The notes under the pieces: generated by a model
The model's input: only the letters and a program-made list of their open reading frames with translations
The model's database searches: none
What the model was told of the DNA's origin: nothing
Shown here: positions 1 through 8,052 of the stretch, one piece after another
Numbering within the stretch: position 1 is the first letter of the stretch
How the letters are laid out: every line of letters starts with the position of its first letter
Source of the DNA: Devosia epidermidihirudinis
GTDB lineage: Bacteria; Pseudomonadota; Alphaproteobacteria; Rhizobiales; Devosiaceae
Reading direction: 5' to 3'
Assembly: GCF_000971295.1 (NCBI RefSeq)
Contig: NZ_LANJ01000011.1
Location: 248,001-312,000, forward strand
Length of the DNA: 64,000 bases
Position numbers and translations under genes: made by a program

Positions 1-653
1 GCTGCGTAGATGTAGCCCTTGGGGATGTGGAAGCCCAAGCCATCGGCTACCAGCGACACGCCAATCAGCAGCAGGAAGGCGAGCGCCAGCATCTTGGTGG
101 TTGGGTGCTCCGAGACGAACTTGGCTACTGGCCCCGACGCCACGAACATCACGCCGACGGCGACGATCACGGCAGCAATCATCACCTCGACGTCGTCGGC
201 CATGCCAACAGCGGTGACAATCGAGTCGATAGAGAACACCATGTCGATGATAATGATCTGGCCGATAATGGCCGCGAACACCGCACTGACCTTCTGGGAG
301 ACGCTTGCTTCATGCGGCTCCTCGATGGCGGCGTGCATTTCGTGGGTGGCCTTGTAGATCAGGAAGCCACCACCGGCGATCAGGATCAGATCCTTCCACG
401 ACAGGTCGAGGCCGAAGGCCGATATCGCGGGCTGGGTCAGGCTAATGATCCAGCTGATGACCAGCAGGAGCAGGATGCGGAAGATCAGGGCGAGCGCCAG
501 ACCGATCTTGCGCGCGCGGTCCGCCTGCTCTTTTGGCAGCCGCGACACGAGCACAGAAATGAAGACAATATTGTCGATGCCAAGCACGATCTCCATGACC
601 GTGAGGGTACCAAAGGCAATCCATGCATTTGGATCAGCCAATAGCTCAAGCAT
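1..653 (-). CDS. TerC family integral membrane protein (partial, C-terminus off window)
   Basis: The reverse strand reads a multi-spanning membrane protein starting MLELLADPNAW and continuing with MEIVLGIDNIVFIS, a signature of the TerC/YjbE/YoaE family of metal-ion membrane proteins. A second acidic membrane motif, DMVFSIDSIVTAVG, follows at about residue 135. The conserved aspartates in these two repeats are thought to handle a divalent metal. The reading frame is still open at position 1, so the C-terminus is missing. The ATG at 651-653 begins right at the first conserved segment. The substrate is not deducible; Mn and tellurite have been proposed for relatives. Confidence 0.9.
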   Translation of the reverse strand, partial: MLELLADPNAWIAFGTLTVMEIVLGIDNIVFISVLVSRLPKEQADRARKIGLALALIFRILLLLVISWIISLTQPAISAFGLDLSWKDLILIAGGGFLIYKATHEMHAAIEEPHEASVSQKVSAVFAAIIGQIIIIDMVFSIDSIVTAVGMADDVEVMIAAVIVAVGVMFVASGPVAKFVSEHPTTKMLALAFLLLIGVSLVADGLGFHIPKGYIYA

Positions 654-843
654 TTCGGGCTCCGTTCCCAAAAGGAAAATGCAATGCGGCTATGTATGCA
701 TAGGTTCCTCACCCAGAAACAGAGGCTGGTAGAGTTTTCCTGCAACCTGCGGTTGGCGCAGCAAAAAGACGCTGCCGCGGCGCTGGTATGGCCATGCGCG
801 GGGGTGATAGCCTTGCCGCGATATCGAACCACGCGTGAGACTC

Positions 844-1296
844 ATGGAATCCTTTTCGCCTCTGTCAGCCGCCTTGGGCGGTTCACTGATCGGGCTGGCT
901 GCTGCTGTGCTCTGGCTCGGCAATGGCCGCATCGCGGGCATCTCGGGCATTTTCGGCCATTTGCTGCCGCCTGTCCAAAGCGCCGTCTGGCGTCTGGTGT
1001 TTCTGGTGGCGCTGGTGCTGGCGGCGTTCGTCGCGGCAAAACTGTTCCCACAGCTTGGCGTCGGCGGCGTTGAACCTCCGCGCCTCGTCGAAGCGCCAGC
1101 CGCCTGGGGCATCCCAACGCCGATCTGGCTGGGCATAGCGGGCCTGCTGATCGGCGTCGGCACCCGCATTGGCAATGGCTGCACGTCAGGCCATGGCGTT
1201 TGCGGGTTGGCGCGGCTCTCCGTGCGCTCGCTGGTGGCTGTCGTGGTCTTCTTCGGTGTCGCGATCATCACCGTTACCGTGACAGGGGTCGTGTAA
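844..1296 (+). CDS. YeeE/YedE family membrane protein, first half-transporter
   Basis: A protein of about 150 residues with several membrane segments and the motif GNGCTSGHGVCGLARLS near residue 103, the cysteine-containing signature of YeeE/YedE sulfur-compound (thiosulfate or sulfide) transporters. It is half the size of full-length YeeE; the next gene encodes the partner half. The ATG at 844 lies nine bases after an in-frame GTG at 835, and either could be the start. Its stop overlaps the next ATG by one base, so the two are translationally coupled. Pairs like this often accompany persulfide-detoxification genes, but none are seen here. Confidence 0.88.
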   Translation: MESFSPLSAALGGSLIGLAAAVLWLGNGRIAGISGIFGHLLPPVQSAVWRLVFLVALVLAAFVAAKLFPQLGVGGVEPPRLVEAPAAWGIPTPIWLGIAGLLIGVGTRIGNGCTSGHGVCGLARLSVRSLVAVVVFFGVAIITVTVTGVV

Positions 1297-1763
1297 TGGC
1301 TGCTTTCAAGCTTCCCTACCTCGCTACGGCGGCCCTCAGCGGCGCGCTGTTTGGCGCCGGCCTTTACGTTTCGCAGATGGTCGATCCGTTCAAGGTGCTG
1401 CGCTTCCTCGATTTCACCGCCATTCCAACTGGTGGCTGGGACCCGAGCCTGGCCTTTGTCATCGTGCCTGCCATCGTGGTGATGTTCATTGCCGTGCAGA
1501 TCGGCAACCGCCGCACCGCGCCGCTGTTTGACAAAGCATTCAACACGCCGACCAACACCAAGATCGACGCCCCGCTGGTTGGCGGCGCGGCGCTGTTCGG
1601 TATCGGTTGGGGCATGTCGGGCATTTGCCCCGGCCCCGCGATCTCGCTGATTGCCTTCGTGCCGGACAATCTCTGGATTTTCCTCGCCACAATGGCCATT
1701 GGCTCGTTTATCGGCAGCCTCGTGATGTCAAACACCCGCACCCAGAAACTGGCGGACGCGTAA
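1296..1763 (+). CDS. YeeE/YedE (DUF6691-type) membrane protein, second half-transporter
   Basis: A 155-residue hydrophobic protein with the motif GIGWGMSGICPGPA near residue 110, which matches the second cysteine-bearing repeat of YeeE/YedE transporters. Together with the preceding gene it rebuilds the two-repeat transporter fold. The start shares one base with the upstream stop, and its own stop shares one base with the next gene's ATG, so three genes form a tight operon. The likely role is import of thiosulfate or a related sulfur species across the inner membrane; the exact substrate is inferred from the family only. Confidence 0.86.
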   Translation: MAAFKLPYLATAALSGALFGAGLYVSQMVDPFKVLRFLDFTAIPTGGWDPSLAFVIVPAIVVMFIAVQIGNRRTAPLFDKAFNTPTNTKIDAPLVGGAALFGIGWGMSGICPGPAISLIAFVPDNLWIFLATMAIGSFIGSLVMSNTRTQKLADA

Positions 1764-2923
1764 TGAGTTTTGATGCAGATGCTATCGTTGTTGGCGGTGG
1801 ACTGGCGGGCGTGGCCGCGGCGATTGCCGTGGCGCAGGCTGGCCTGACAACCATCCACCTCGCCCCAGCGGGCCCGCCGGACAGGCGCACCTCCGCGCTG
1901 ATGATGCCGAGCGTCGATTATCTGCAAAGCGCAGGCCTGATCGATGACCCGGCCGATGTCGGTCATGCGCTGACCCAGATCCGCATCATCGACGCCACCA
2001 GGCGACTGATCCGCGCGCCTGAAACCTTGTTCGACTCCAGGGAAGCTGGCCTCGACGCCTTTGGCTGGAACTTCGCCAATATCCGCCTTCTGGAGCACTT
2101 CCATGCCGTTGCGGCAGGGCTCGACAACCTTGAAACCCGTAACGCCGGCGTTACCGAATTTCGCCGCGTCGAACAGGGCTCCGAGGTCACGCTGACGGAT
2201 GGCACCACTTTACGTGCCCCGCTCGTCATCGGTGCTGATGGCAAGAAATCCCTCATTCGCGCTGCGGCCGGGTTCAAGGCTCGTGAGACCCAGTTCACGC
2301 AGGCCGCCTTGGTGTGCGATCTGGAACTGGGCCGCCCCATTGGTGGGGCTTCGATCGAGTTCCACTATCCCCAGGGGCCATTCACGCTCGTGCCAGCCGG
2401 CGGCAATCGTGCCAACCTGGTTTGGATCGACGACGCGGATCTGCTGCGCGACGCGCAAAGCCGCGGGGCGGACTATCTGCTCGAAACCTTCCTCGACAAG
2501 TCGCAGCGCCTGTTCGGCGCCATCACCATTGCTACCCCCACCTTCGTGTTCCCGCTCAGCACGCTCAGCGTCGATCGGGCCGGTGCGGACGGTGTCGTGC
2601 TCGTAGGAGAATCGGCGCATGCCTTCCCGCCCATTGGCGCGCAGGGCCTGAACCTCGGCCTGCGCGATGTCGCCGACCTTGCAGCCGCGCTGACGGGCGT
2701 CGACCGCTCCGAGGCCAATTGGGCGGCCACAGTCAGTCAGGACTACTCAGCGCGCCGCGCTGCCGATCTGGCGCGTACTGGCGGCATGGTGGACACGCTG
2801 TTCCGCTCGCTGCTGGCCGAAATGCTCCCAGCACAGGCCATGCGCGCTGGCGGGTTGTGGGCTCTCAAGCTGCTGCCCGGAATGCGCAAGCATGCGTTTT
2901 CACTTGGGATGGGTGGTCGGTAG
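1763..2923 (+). CDS. UbiH/UbiF/VisC-family FAD-dependent hydroxylase
   Basis: About 386 residues. An N-terminal Rossmann FAD motif (IVVGGGLAGVAAAIA), a central VIGADGKKSLIR segment matching the GADG motif, and the C-terminal VLVGESAHAFPPIGAQGLNLGLRD match the second FAD motif of class A flavin monooxygenases of the ubiquinone-biosynthesis type. It probably hydroxylates the ubiquinone ring, though this family also contains non-ubiquinone hydroxylases. The start ATG overlaps the stop of the YeeE gene. Its cotranscription with a sulfur transporter has no obvious metabolic reason. Confidence 0.86.
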   Translation: MSFDADAIVVGGGLAGVAAAIAVAQAGLTTIHLAPAGPPDRRTSALMMPSVDYLQSAGLIDDPADVGHALTQIRIIDATRRLIRAPETLFDSREAGLDAFGWNFANIRLLEHFHAVAAGLDNLETRNAGVTEFRRVEQGSEVTLTDGTTLRAPLVIGADGKKSLIRAAAGFKARETQFTQAALVCDLELGRPIGGASIEFHYPQGPFTLVPAGGNRANLVWIDDADLLRDAQSRGADYLLETFLDKSQRLFGAITIATPTFVFPLSTLSVDRAGADGVVLVGESAHAFPPIGAQGLNLGLRDVADLAAALTGVDRSEANWAATVSQDYSARRAADLARTGGMVDTLFRSLLAEMLPAQAMRAGGLWALKLLPGMRKHAFSLGMGGR

Positions 2924-2926
2924 AGT

Positions 2927-3043
2927 ACCCCCACCTAGCCTCCCCCTGAACAGGGGGAGGAACAGCCCGGCGAGTGGCGCGAGATCCTGTCTAAGCACCG
3001 GCCAACCTCCTCCCCCTGTTCAGGCGGAGGCCGGGAGGGGGTG
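2927..3043. repeat. Imperfect palindromic intergenic repeat (CCTCCCC type)
   Basis: The left arm, containing CCTCCCCCTGAACAGGGGGAGG, has its own short hairpin. A related right arm with CCTCCCCCTGTTCAGGCGGAGG closes with GGGAGGGGGT, complementary to the ACCCCCACC opening. It lies between the convergent UbiH-like and IalB genes. Similar CCCCTCCC elements occur at 25312 and 45852. Confidence 0.6.
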
Positions 3044-3069
3044 CTCTTCCAAAACCACCATAAAAAACA

Positions 3070-3095
3070 AAAGGGCGCGGTCACCCGCGCCCTTT
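3070..3095. terminator. Bidirectional Rho-independent terminator
   Basis: AAAGGGCGCGG, loop TCAC, then CCGCGCCCTTT form a perfect 11-bp stem. An A-tract lies on the left and T residues on the right, so it can serve both the UbiH-like gene (+) and the IalB gene (-). Confidence 0.8.
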
Positions 3096-3118
3096 GTCAT
3101 TTCAATCTGTAACCAGGC

Positions 3119-3838
3119 TTACTGCGCAGCAGGTGCGGCGCCTTCAGCTGGTGCAGCGCCATCGGCTGGGGCCGCGGTGCCGTCGAGCTGCTTGCGCAGC
3201 GTTTCGGCGCGATCCTGCAGAACCTGCTCGAGAGCGTTGTCGCCCGAAGTTTCCTGGCGGAACTGGTCGAAGGTCAGGGCGGCATCGCCATCATAGGCAG
3301 CGGTAAAGCCAGCCAGCGTGATTTCGATGGTCAGGTCTTCGTTCTGGCGGTTCTTGGCGGTGAGCTTGAGCTTGCCGCCCTTCTTGAGCGAGTTGACATA
3401 CTGCTCGTTGATCACGAGCTGGGTGGCGCACGAAGTTGGGTCGCACAGCATGTAGGGGACGCGCACTGGCTTGGCGCCGTCGATCTGCCAGGTCAGGCCG
3501 AAAGGCAGCAGCACGCCGAGTGGAACGGCAGCAACAGCCAGCAGGCGGCTTTCCTGGCCCGGATCGTCACGCAGCAGGAACGAGCCGAGGAACTGACCAT
3601 TGGCCAGAACGACCTGACGCATAATGCAAGCCTTCTGCCCATCTGGCAGTGGATCGCAAACCTTCAACCAATTCTGTGGTGCAGCAGCGCCTGCAGCGGC
3701 AGGAGCAGCGGCGGCCTCAGCTGGCGCTTCTGCAGCAGGGGCGGCTGCTGGTGCAGCGTCCTGCGCGAATGCCGCGAGCGGGGACAGCATGAGCGCGGCC
3801 ACCGCAAAACCGGCGACGAGGGGTTTCCTGAATATCAT
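3119..3838 (-). CDS. Invasion-associated locus B (IalB) family secreted protein
   Basis: A 239-residue protein with a clear signal peptide (hydrophobic stretch ending PLAAFAQ, cleavage near residue 25), an Ala/Pro-rich linker to about residue 52, and then an IalB domain: NWLKVCDPLPDGQKACIMRQ, a VPLGVLLPFGL hydrophobic segment, and MLCDPTSCATQL. The paired cysteines typical of the family are present. A second Ala/Pro/Gly-rich tail ends the protein. IalB was named for erythrocyte invasion in Bartonella, but homologues are widespread in free-living Hyphomicrobiales and the function there is unknown. The ATG at 3838 was chosen because the signal peptide begins there; the frame is open further upstream. 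Confidence 0.87.
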   Translation of the reverse strand: MIFRKPLVAGFAVAALMLSPLAAFAQDAAPAAAPAAEAPAEAAAAPAAAGAAAPQNWLKVCDPLPDGQKACIMRQVVLANGQFLGSFLLRDDPGQESRLLAVAAVPLGVLLPFGLTWQIDGAKPVRVPYMLCDPTSCATQLVINEQYVNSLKKGGKLKLTAKNRQNEDLTIEITLAGFTAAYDGDAALTFDQFRQETSGDNALEQVLQDRAETLRKQLDGTAAPADGAAPAEGAAPAAQ

Positions 3839-3983
3839 AGAACTTCCTTGGCTTCTTTGGCGGTCCCGGTGACCTTCTGCCACCTTGAGAATTGAACTGC
3901 CCTTCAAGTGCTGAATTCGGGCAATAACATGACCGACACACCTTGCCAAAGCATTATGGCGTAACGGCGATGCATGCCTTCTC

Positions 3984-6900
3984 CTAGAGGTTAACCTCGG
4001 CAAGCCGGGCCATGCGTGAAAGGATCGCTGCCGCGCCCTTGAGCCGGGCCTCTGGCGTCGGCCAGCTGCGGGCAAACACCAGCTTCTGATCGGGCTTGAT
4101 ACGGACCTGATTGGCCGGATCGCTGACCAGCTTGACCAGGCCTGCCGGGTTCGGAAACTCGTTATTACGCAAGGTGATAACCGCGCCCTTTGGACCGGCA
4201 TCGACCTTTTCGACATTGGCCTGACGGCACAGCGCCTTAACGAGAATGACCTTGAGCAGCGCCTCGACTTCTTCCGGCAGCGGGCCGAAACGATCGATCA
4301 ATTCCGCACCAGCGCCGTCGATATCGCGAATATCGGTCAAATCGCCGAGACGACGATAGAGCTGCATGCGCAACTGCAGGTCGGGCACATAATGCTCGGG
4401 AATCATGACCGGCATGCCGAGCGAAATCTGCGGGCTCCACTCGTTCTTGTCTTCGTAATCCTCGTCCCCGTTCTTGAGGTTTGCCACGGCTTCTTCCAGC
4501 ATGGACTGGTAAAGCTCGTAGCCAACTTCGCGAATATGGCCGGACTGTTCGTCGCCAAGCAGGTTCCCTGCCCCGCGAATATCCAGATCGTGGCTGGCGA
4601 GCTGGAAGCCAGCGCCCAGACTTTCGAGCGATTGCAGCACGCCCAAACGACGCTCTGCCGTGTCGGTCAATTTTTTGTCAGCCGGCACGGTGAACAGCGC
4701 ATAGGCACGCGCCTTGGCGCGACCGATACGGCCACGGATCTGATAAAGCTGGGCGAGACCGAAATGGTCGGCGCGATGCACGATCAGCGTATTGGCGTTC
4801 GGAATATCGAGTCCCGATTCCACGATGGTCGTCGCCACCAGCACGTCAAACTTGTTGTCGTAGAAGGCGTTCATCACGTCATCGAGTTCGCCCGGCGCCA
4901 TCTGGCCATTGGCCACGACGAAGCTGACCTCGGGCACCTGCGCCTTGAGGAATTCGGCAATCTCGACCTGATCGGAAATGCGCGGCACCACATAGAACGC
5001 CTGCCCGCCACGATACTTCTCGCGCAGCAGCGCTTCGCGGATCGACAGCGCATCGAAGGGCGAAATGAAGGTTCGGATCGCCAGACGATCAACTGGAGGT
5101 GTCGCCAAGAGGCTCAGATCCCGCACACCGGTCAGCGCCAACTGCAGCGTGCGCGGAATTGGCGTCGCTGTCAGCGTCAGCACGTGAACGTTGGCCTTGA
5201 GTTCCTTGAGCCGCTCCTTGTGGCCTACGCCGAAATGCTGTTCTTCGTCGATGATCAGCAGGCCCAGGTCCTTGAACTTGATGGTCTTGCTGAGCAGCGC
5301 GTGCGTGCCCACCACGATATCGACCTGCCCATCGGCAAGGCCTTCCTTGGTCGCTTTGAGCTCGGCAGAACCCACCATGCGCGACGCCTGGCGCACGCGA
5401 ACGGGGAGCCCGGCAAAGCGCTCGGCAAAGGTCTTGAAGTGTTGGCGCGACAGCAGCGTCGTTGGCACCACCACGGCAACCTGCTTGCCGCTGAGCGCCA
5501 CGGCAAAGGCCGCGCGCAGCGCCACTTCGGTCTTGCCGAAGCCCACGTCGCCACACACCAGACGATCCATGACACGGCCCGAGGTCACGTCATCGAACAC
5601 CGCCTCGATAGCGGCCATCTGGTCTTCGGTTTCCTCATAGGGGAAGCGCGCGGCAAATTCGTCATAGGCGCCGGGATTGATCTCGACCACGTCCGCCCGG
5701 GTGAGCAGGCGCGCCGCCGCGATTTTGATGAGCTGCTCCGCCATTTCGCGGATGCGCTTCTTGAGGCGGCCTTTCTTGGCCTGCCAGGCAACGCCGCCCA
5801 GCTTGTCCAGCGTCGCATTGGCGTCTTCCGCGCCATAGCGCGTTAGCAGCTCGATGTTTTCCACCGGGAGATAGAGCTTGGTGTCGCCCGCATATTGCAG
5901 CTCGACGCATTCATGCGGCGCGCCACCGGCCTCGATGACCTTGAGGCCGAGGAACCGGCCGATACCGTGATCGACGTGCACCACCAGATCGCCCGCGGCG
6001 AGGCTGGCGGCCTCGGTCAGCGCGTCGCTGGCCTTCTTCTTGCGCTGGGGCCGCAGGATGCGCTCGCCCAGAATGTCCTGTTCGGACAGAACCAGAAGGT
6101 CCTTGGTCTCGAAACCGCTTTCCAGTGGCAAGACGACCAGCGAGGTCGTGGCGGCGCTGGTGGTTTCGGCATCGCGCCAGTTTTCCGCCATGCGCGGATT
6201 GGTCAGGCCATGGTCCTTCAGCACCTGCGCCATGCGGTCGCGCGTGCCTGTGCTCCAGCACGCCACGATGGTCCGGCGACCATTGCGGCGCTCGGTCAGC
6301 AGGCGCTCAACCACAGACTGAAACAGGTTGACGTCCGTCGCCTGCCGCTCGGCGGCAAAGCTTGGGGCGATCTGCCCCCCGGCATCGTCCGACGCCTTGG
6401 TGCTGGGCGACATGAACGGCGACAGCTGAATGACCGAAGCCCCAGCCAGCGCATAGGGGTGGGTTTCGACAGCGTAGAGCAGCTCGGGCTTCACCGGCTT
6501 ATACGGCGCCCCCGCCCCCGCCACTGTCGGCAGCAGGCGGGCGGCTTCACGCGCATCGTAATAGTCGCGGATCTGCGCGACGCGGTCGCTATAGGCCTCG
6601 GTCGCCTGATCATCGAACACGAACGGGGCGTCGCCGGTATAGTCGGCCAGCGTATCGAGATAATCGTAGAAGAAGGGCAGCCAATGCTCGGTGCCCGAAT
6701 AACGCGAGCCGCCGCTGACCGACGCGTAAAGCGTGTCATCGACGGTGTTGCCGCCAAAGGTCGCCGTGTAGGTCTGGCGGAAGCGGCGAATGGTCTCGTC
6801 GGTCAGCACCACTTCACTCATTGGCGTCAAGTCGACGCGCTTCAGCGTACCGGTGGTGCGCTGGCTATCCGGATCAAAGGTGCGGATCGATTCCAGCTGG

Positions 6901-7472
6901 CTGCCGAAGAAGTCGAAGCGCAGCGGCGCTTCCGTGCTGGCTGGGAACAGATCAACCAGACCGCCGCGCACGGCATATTCGCCGCTTTCGCGCACGGTCG
7001 GCACACGCAGATAGCCATTGTTCGCCGCCCAGGCGATCAGCTTATTGCTGTCGACAATCCGGCCGGTCTGCGCTGAAAACGACATGGTCTCCACCACATC
7101 GCGCGGCGGCAGGCGCTGGATCAGCCCGTTGACGGCGGTGAGGATCACCGCGCCCTTGGTGCCCGATGTCAGCGCCGCCAGCGTGTTCATCCGCGCCGCG
7201 ATGGTGATGTTGTTGGGCGAAACCCGGTCATATGGCAGACAGTCCCAGGCCGGCAACGTCAGCACCGGATGGCCGGGCAGCATGGCAGTCAGGATGTCGG
7301 CCATCCGCTGCAGGCGGCGACCGTCGCGCGCAACAAAGACAAGGCTGGCCGCATCATCGGGCGCAGCCGCAAGGCGCTGCTCGATCAGACGCACCAGCAC
7401 CATGGGCTGCATGCCGTCAGGCACATGGGCGATGGTGCGGATGGCACTCGTGCTGGGCTGCTGTTCAATCAT
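3984..7472 (-). CDS. mfd: Transcription-repair coupling factor Mfd
   Basis: A 1162-residue protein of normal Mfd length. The UvrB-homology region is N-terminal. The RNA-polymerase interaction domain (HVDHGIGRFLGL) lies near the middle. The superfamily 2 translocase shows GDVGFGKTEVALRAAF (Walker A), DEEQHFGVGHKERLK (Walker B) and QIRGRIGRAKARAYA (motif VI). A C-terminal TRCF domain follows. It removes RNA polymerase stalled at DNA lesions and recruits UvrA. Its ATG overlaps the stop of sdhE by four bases, giving the sdhE-mfd order common in Hyphomicrobiales. No SOS box was seen upstream. Confidence 0.98.
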   Translation of the reverse strand: MIEQQPSTSAIRTIAHVPDGMQPMVLVRLIEQRLAAAPDDAASLVFVARDGRRLQRMADILTAMLPGHPVLTLPAWDCLPYDRVSPNNITIAARMNTLAALTSGTKGAVILTAVNGLIQRLPPRDVVETMSFSAQTGRIVDSNKLIAWAANNGYLRVPTVRESGEYAVRGGLVDLFPASTEAPLRFDFFGSQLESIRTFDPDSQRTTGTLKRVDLTPMSEVVLTDETIRRFRQTYTATFGGNTVDDTLYASVSGGSRYSGTEHWLPFFYDYLDTLADYTGDAPFVFDDQATEAYSDRVAQIRDYYDAREAARLLPTVAGAGAPYKPVKPELLYAVETHPYALAGASVIQLSPFMSPSTKASDDAGGQIAPSFAAERQATDVNLFQSVVERLLTERRNGRRTIVACWSTGTRDRMAQVLKDHGLTNPRMAENWRDAETTSAATTSLVVLPLESGFETKDLLVLSEQDILGERILRPQRKKKASDALTEAASLAAGDLVVHVDHGIGRFLGLKVIEAGGAPHECVELQYAGDTKLYLPVENIELLTRYGAEDANATLDKLGGVAWQAKKGRLKKRIREMAEQLIKIAAARLLTRADVVEINPGAYDEFAARFPYEETEDQMAAIEAVFDDVTSGRVMDRLVCGDVGFGKTEVALRAAFAVALSGKQVAVVVPTTLLSRQHFKTFAERFAGLPVRVRQASRMVGSAELKATKEGLADGQVDIVVGTHALLSKTIKFKDLGLLIIDEEQHFGVGHKERLKELKANVHVLTLTATPIPRTLQLALTGVRDLSLLATPPVDRLAIRTFISPFDALSIREALLREKYRGGQAFYVVPRISDQVEIAEFLKAQVPEVSFVVANGQMAPGELDDVMNAFYDNKFDVLVATTIVESGLDIPNANTLIVHRADHFGLAQLYQIRGRIGRAKARAYALFTVPADKKLTDTAERRLGVLQSLESLGAGFQLASHDLDIRGAGNLLGDEQSGHIREVGYELYQSMLEEAVANLKNGDEDYEDKNEWSPQISLGMPVMIPEHYVPDLQLRMQLYRRLGDLTDIRDIDGAGAELIDRFGPLPEEVEALLKVILVKALCRQANVEKVDAGPKGAVITLRNNEFPNPAGLVKLVSDPANQVRIKPDQKLVFARSWPTPEARLKGAAAILSRMARLAEVNL

Positions 7473-7759
7473 TTGGCGAGCCGGGCGTGATGGTCGGCGA
7501 TGACCAGTTCCAGAAATGCAAGATCAACATTATCCGGCGGTGTCTCCTGCCCCATGACCCATTTGAGCAATGGCGGATCTTCCTCGCTCATCAGCGCTTC
7601 GAGCCGATCAAGCGCGGCGTGGTCATATGACTCGACATGCGCGTCCGCAAACGGGCCCAAAACAAGGTCCATCTCGCGGGTGCCACGATGCCAGGCACGG
7701 TAGCGCAGCTTCTTGCGGCGCACGGAAATATCTTCACCGGCAGTCATTTGACGCGCCAT
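7469..7759 (-). CDS. sdhE: FAD assembly factor SdhE (succinate dehydrogenase assembly)
   Basis: A 96-residue protein with the RGTREMD motif near residue 25, the RGxxE signature of SdhE/Sdh5 proteins that promote covalent flavinylation of the succinate dehydrogenase A subunit. A DPPLLKW segment follows, also typical. The first ATG (7759) gives MARQMTAGED; an internal ATG at 7747 could also serve. It is co-directional with mfd and overlaps it by four bases. Convergence with recG-side palindromes starts just upstream. Confidence 0.92.
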   Translation of the reverse strand: MARQMTAGEDISVRRKKLRYRAWHRGTREMDLVLGPFADAHVESYDHAALDRLEALMSEEDPPLLKWVMGQETPPDNVDLAFLELVIADHHARLAK

Positions 7760-7870
7760 GATCCCGAATTTGTTCTCGATTTGGACACTCTCTTACGCGC
7801 AAAGGAAGGGCTTGTCAGCCCTTTGATACCAGAGCATGCGCAGCAATACGCCGGTCTCCCCGCCCCCACA

Positions 7871-7946
7871 CATCGTCACCCTCGGGCTTGACCCGAGGGC
7901 TCTACACTTGCCCACAAAACCCTCGGGTCGAGCCCGAGGGTGACGA
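7871..7946. repeat. Palindromic intergenic repeat, CCCTCGGGCTTGACCCGAGGG type
   Basis: Left arm CGTCACCCTCGGGC... and right arm ...GCCCGAGGGTGACG are inverted complements, and each arm contains its own small hairpin (CCTCGGGcttgaCCCGAGG). A near-identical copy is at 45726-45807 and a diverged one at 46050-46123. It lies in the divergent gap between sdhE and recG. Confidence 0.8.
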
Positions 7947-8052
7947 CCGGTGGTTGTACCACGTACTCGGTGTCATCCCGGCGTTGACCCGGTGGATGGG
8001 AAGACATTGGACCCAACCCTGTGCCATTTTCACGCAAAGGAGAATCATCGCC

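Noticed and set aside
654..843. yybP-ykoY-type manganese riboswitch upstream of TerC
   Set aside because: The conserved core sequences of that riboswitch were not visible on the reverse strand of the gap.
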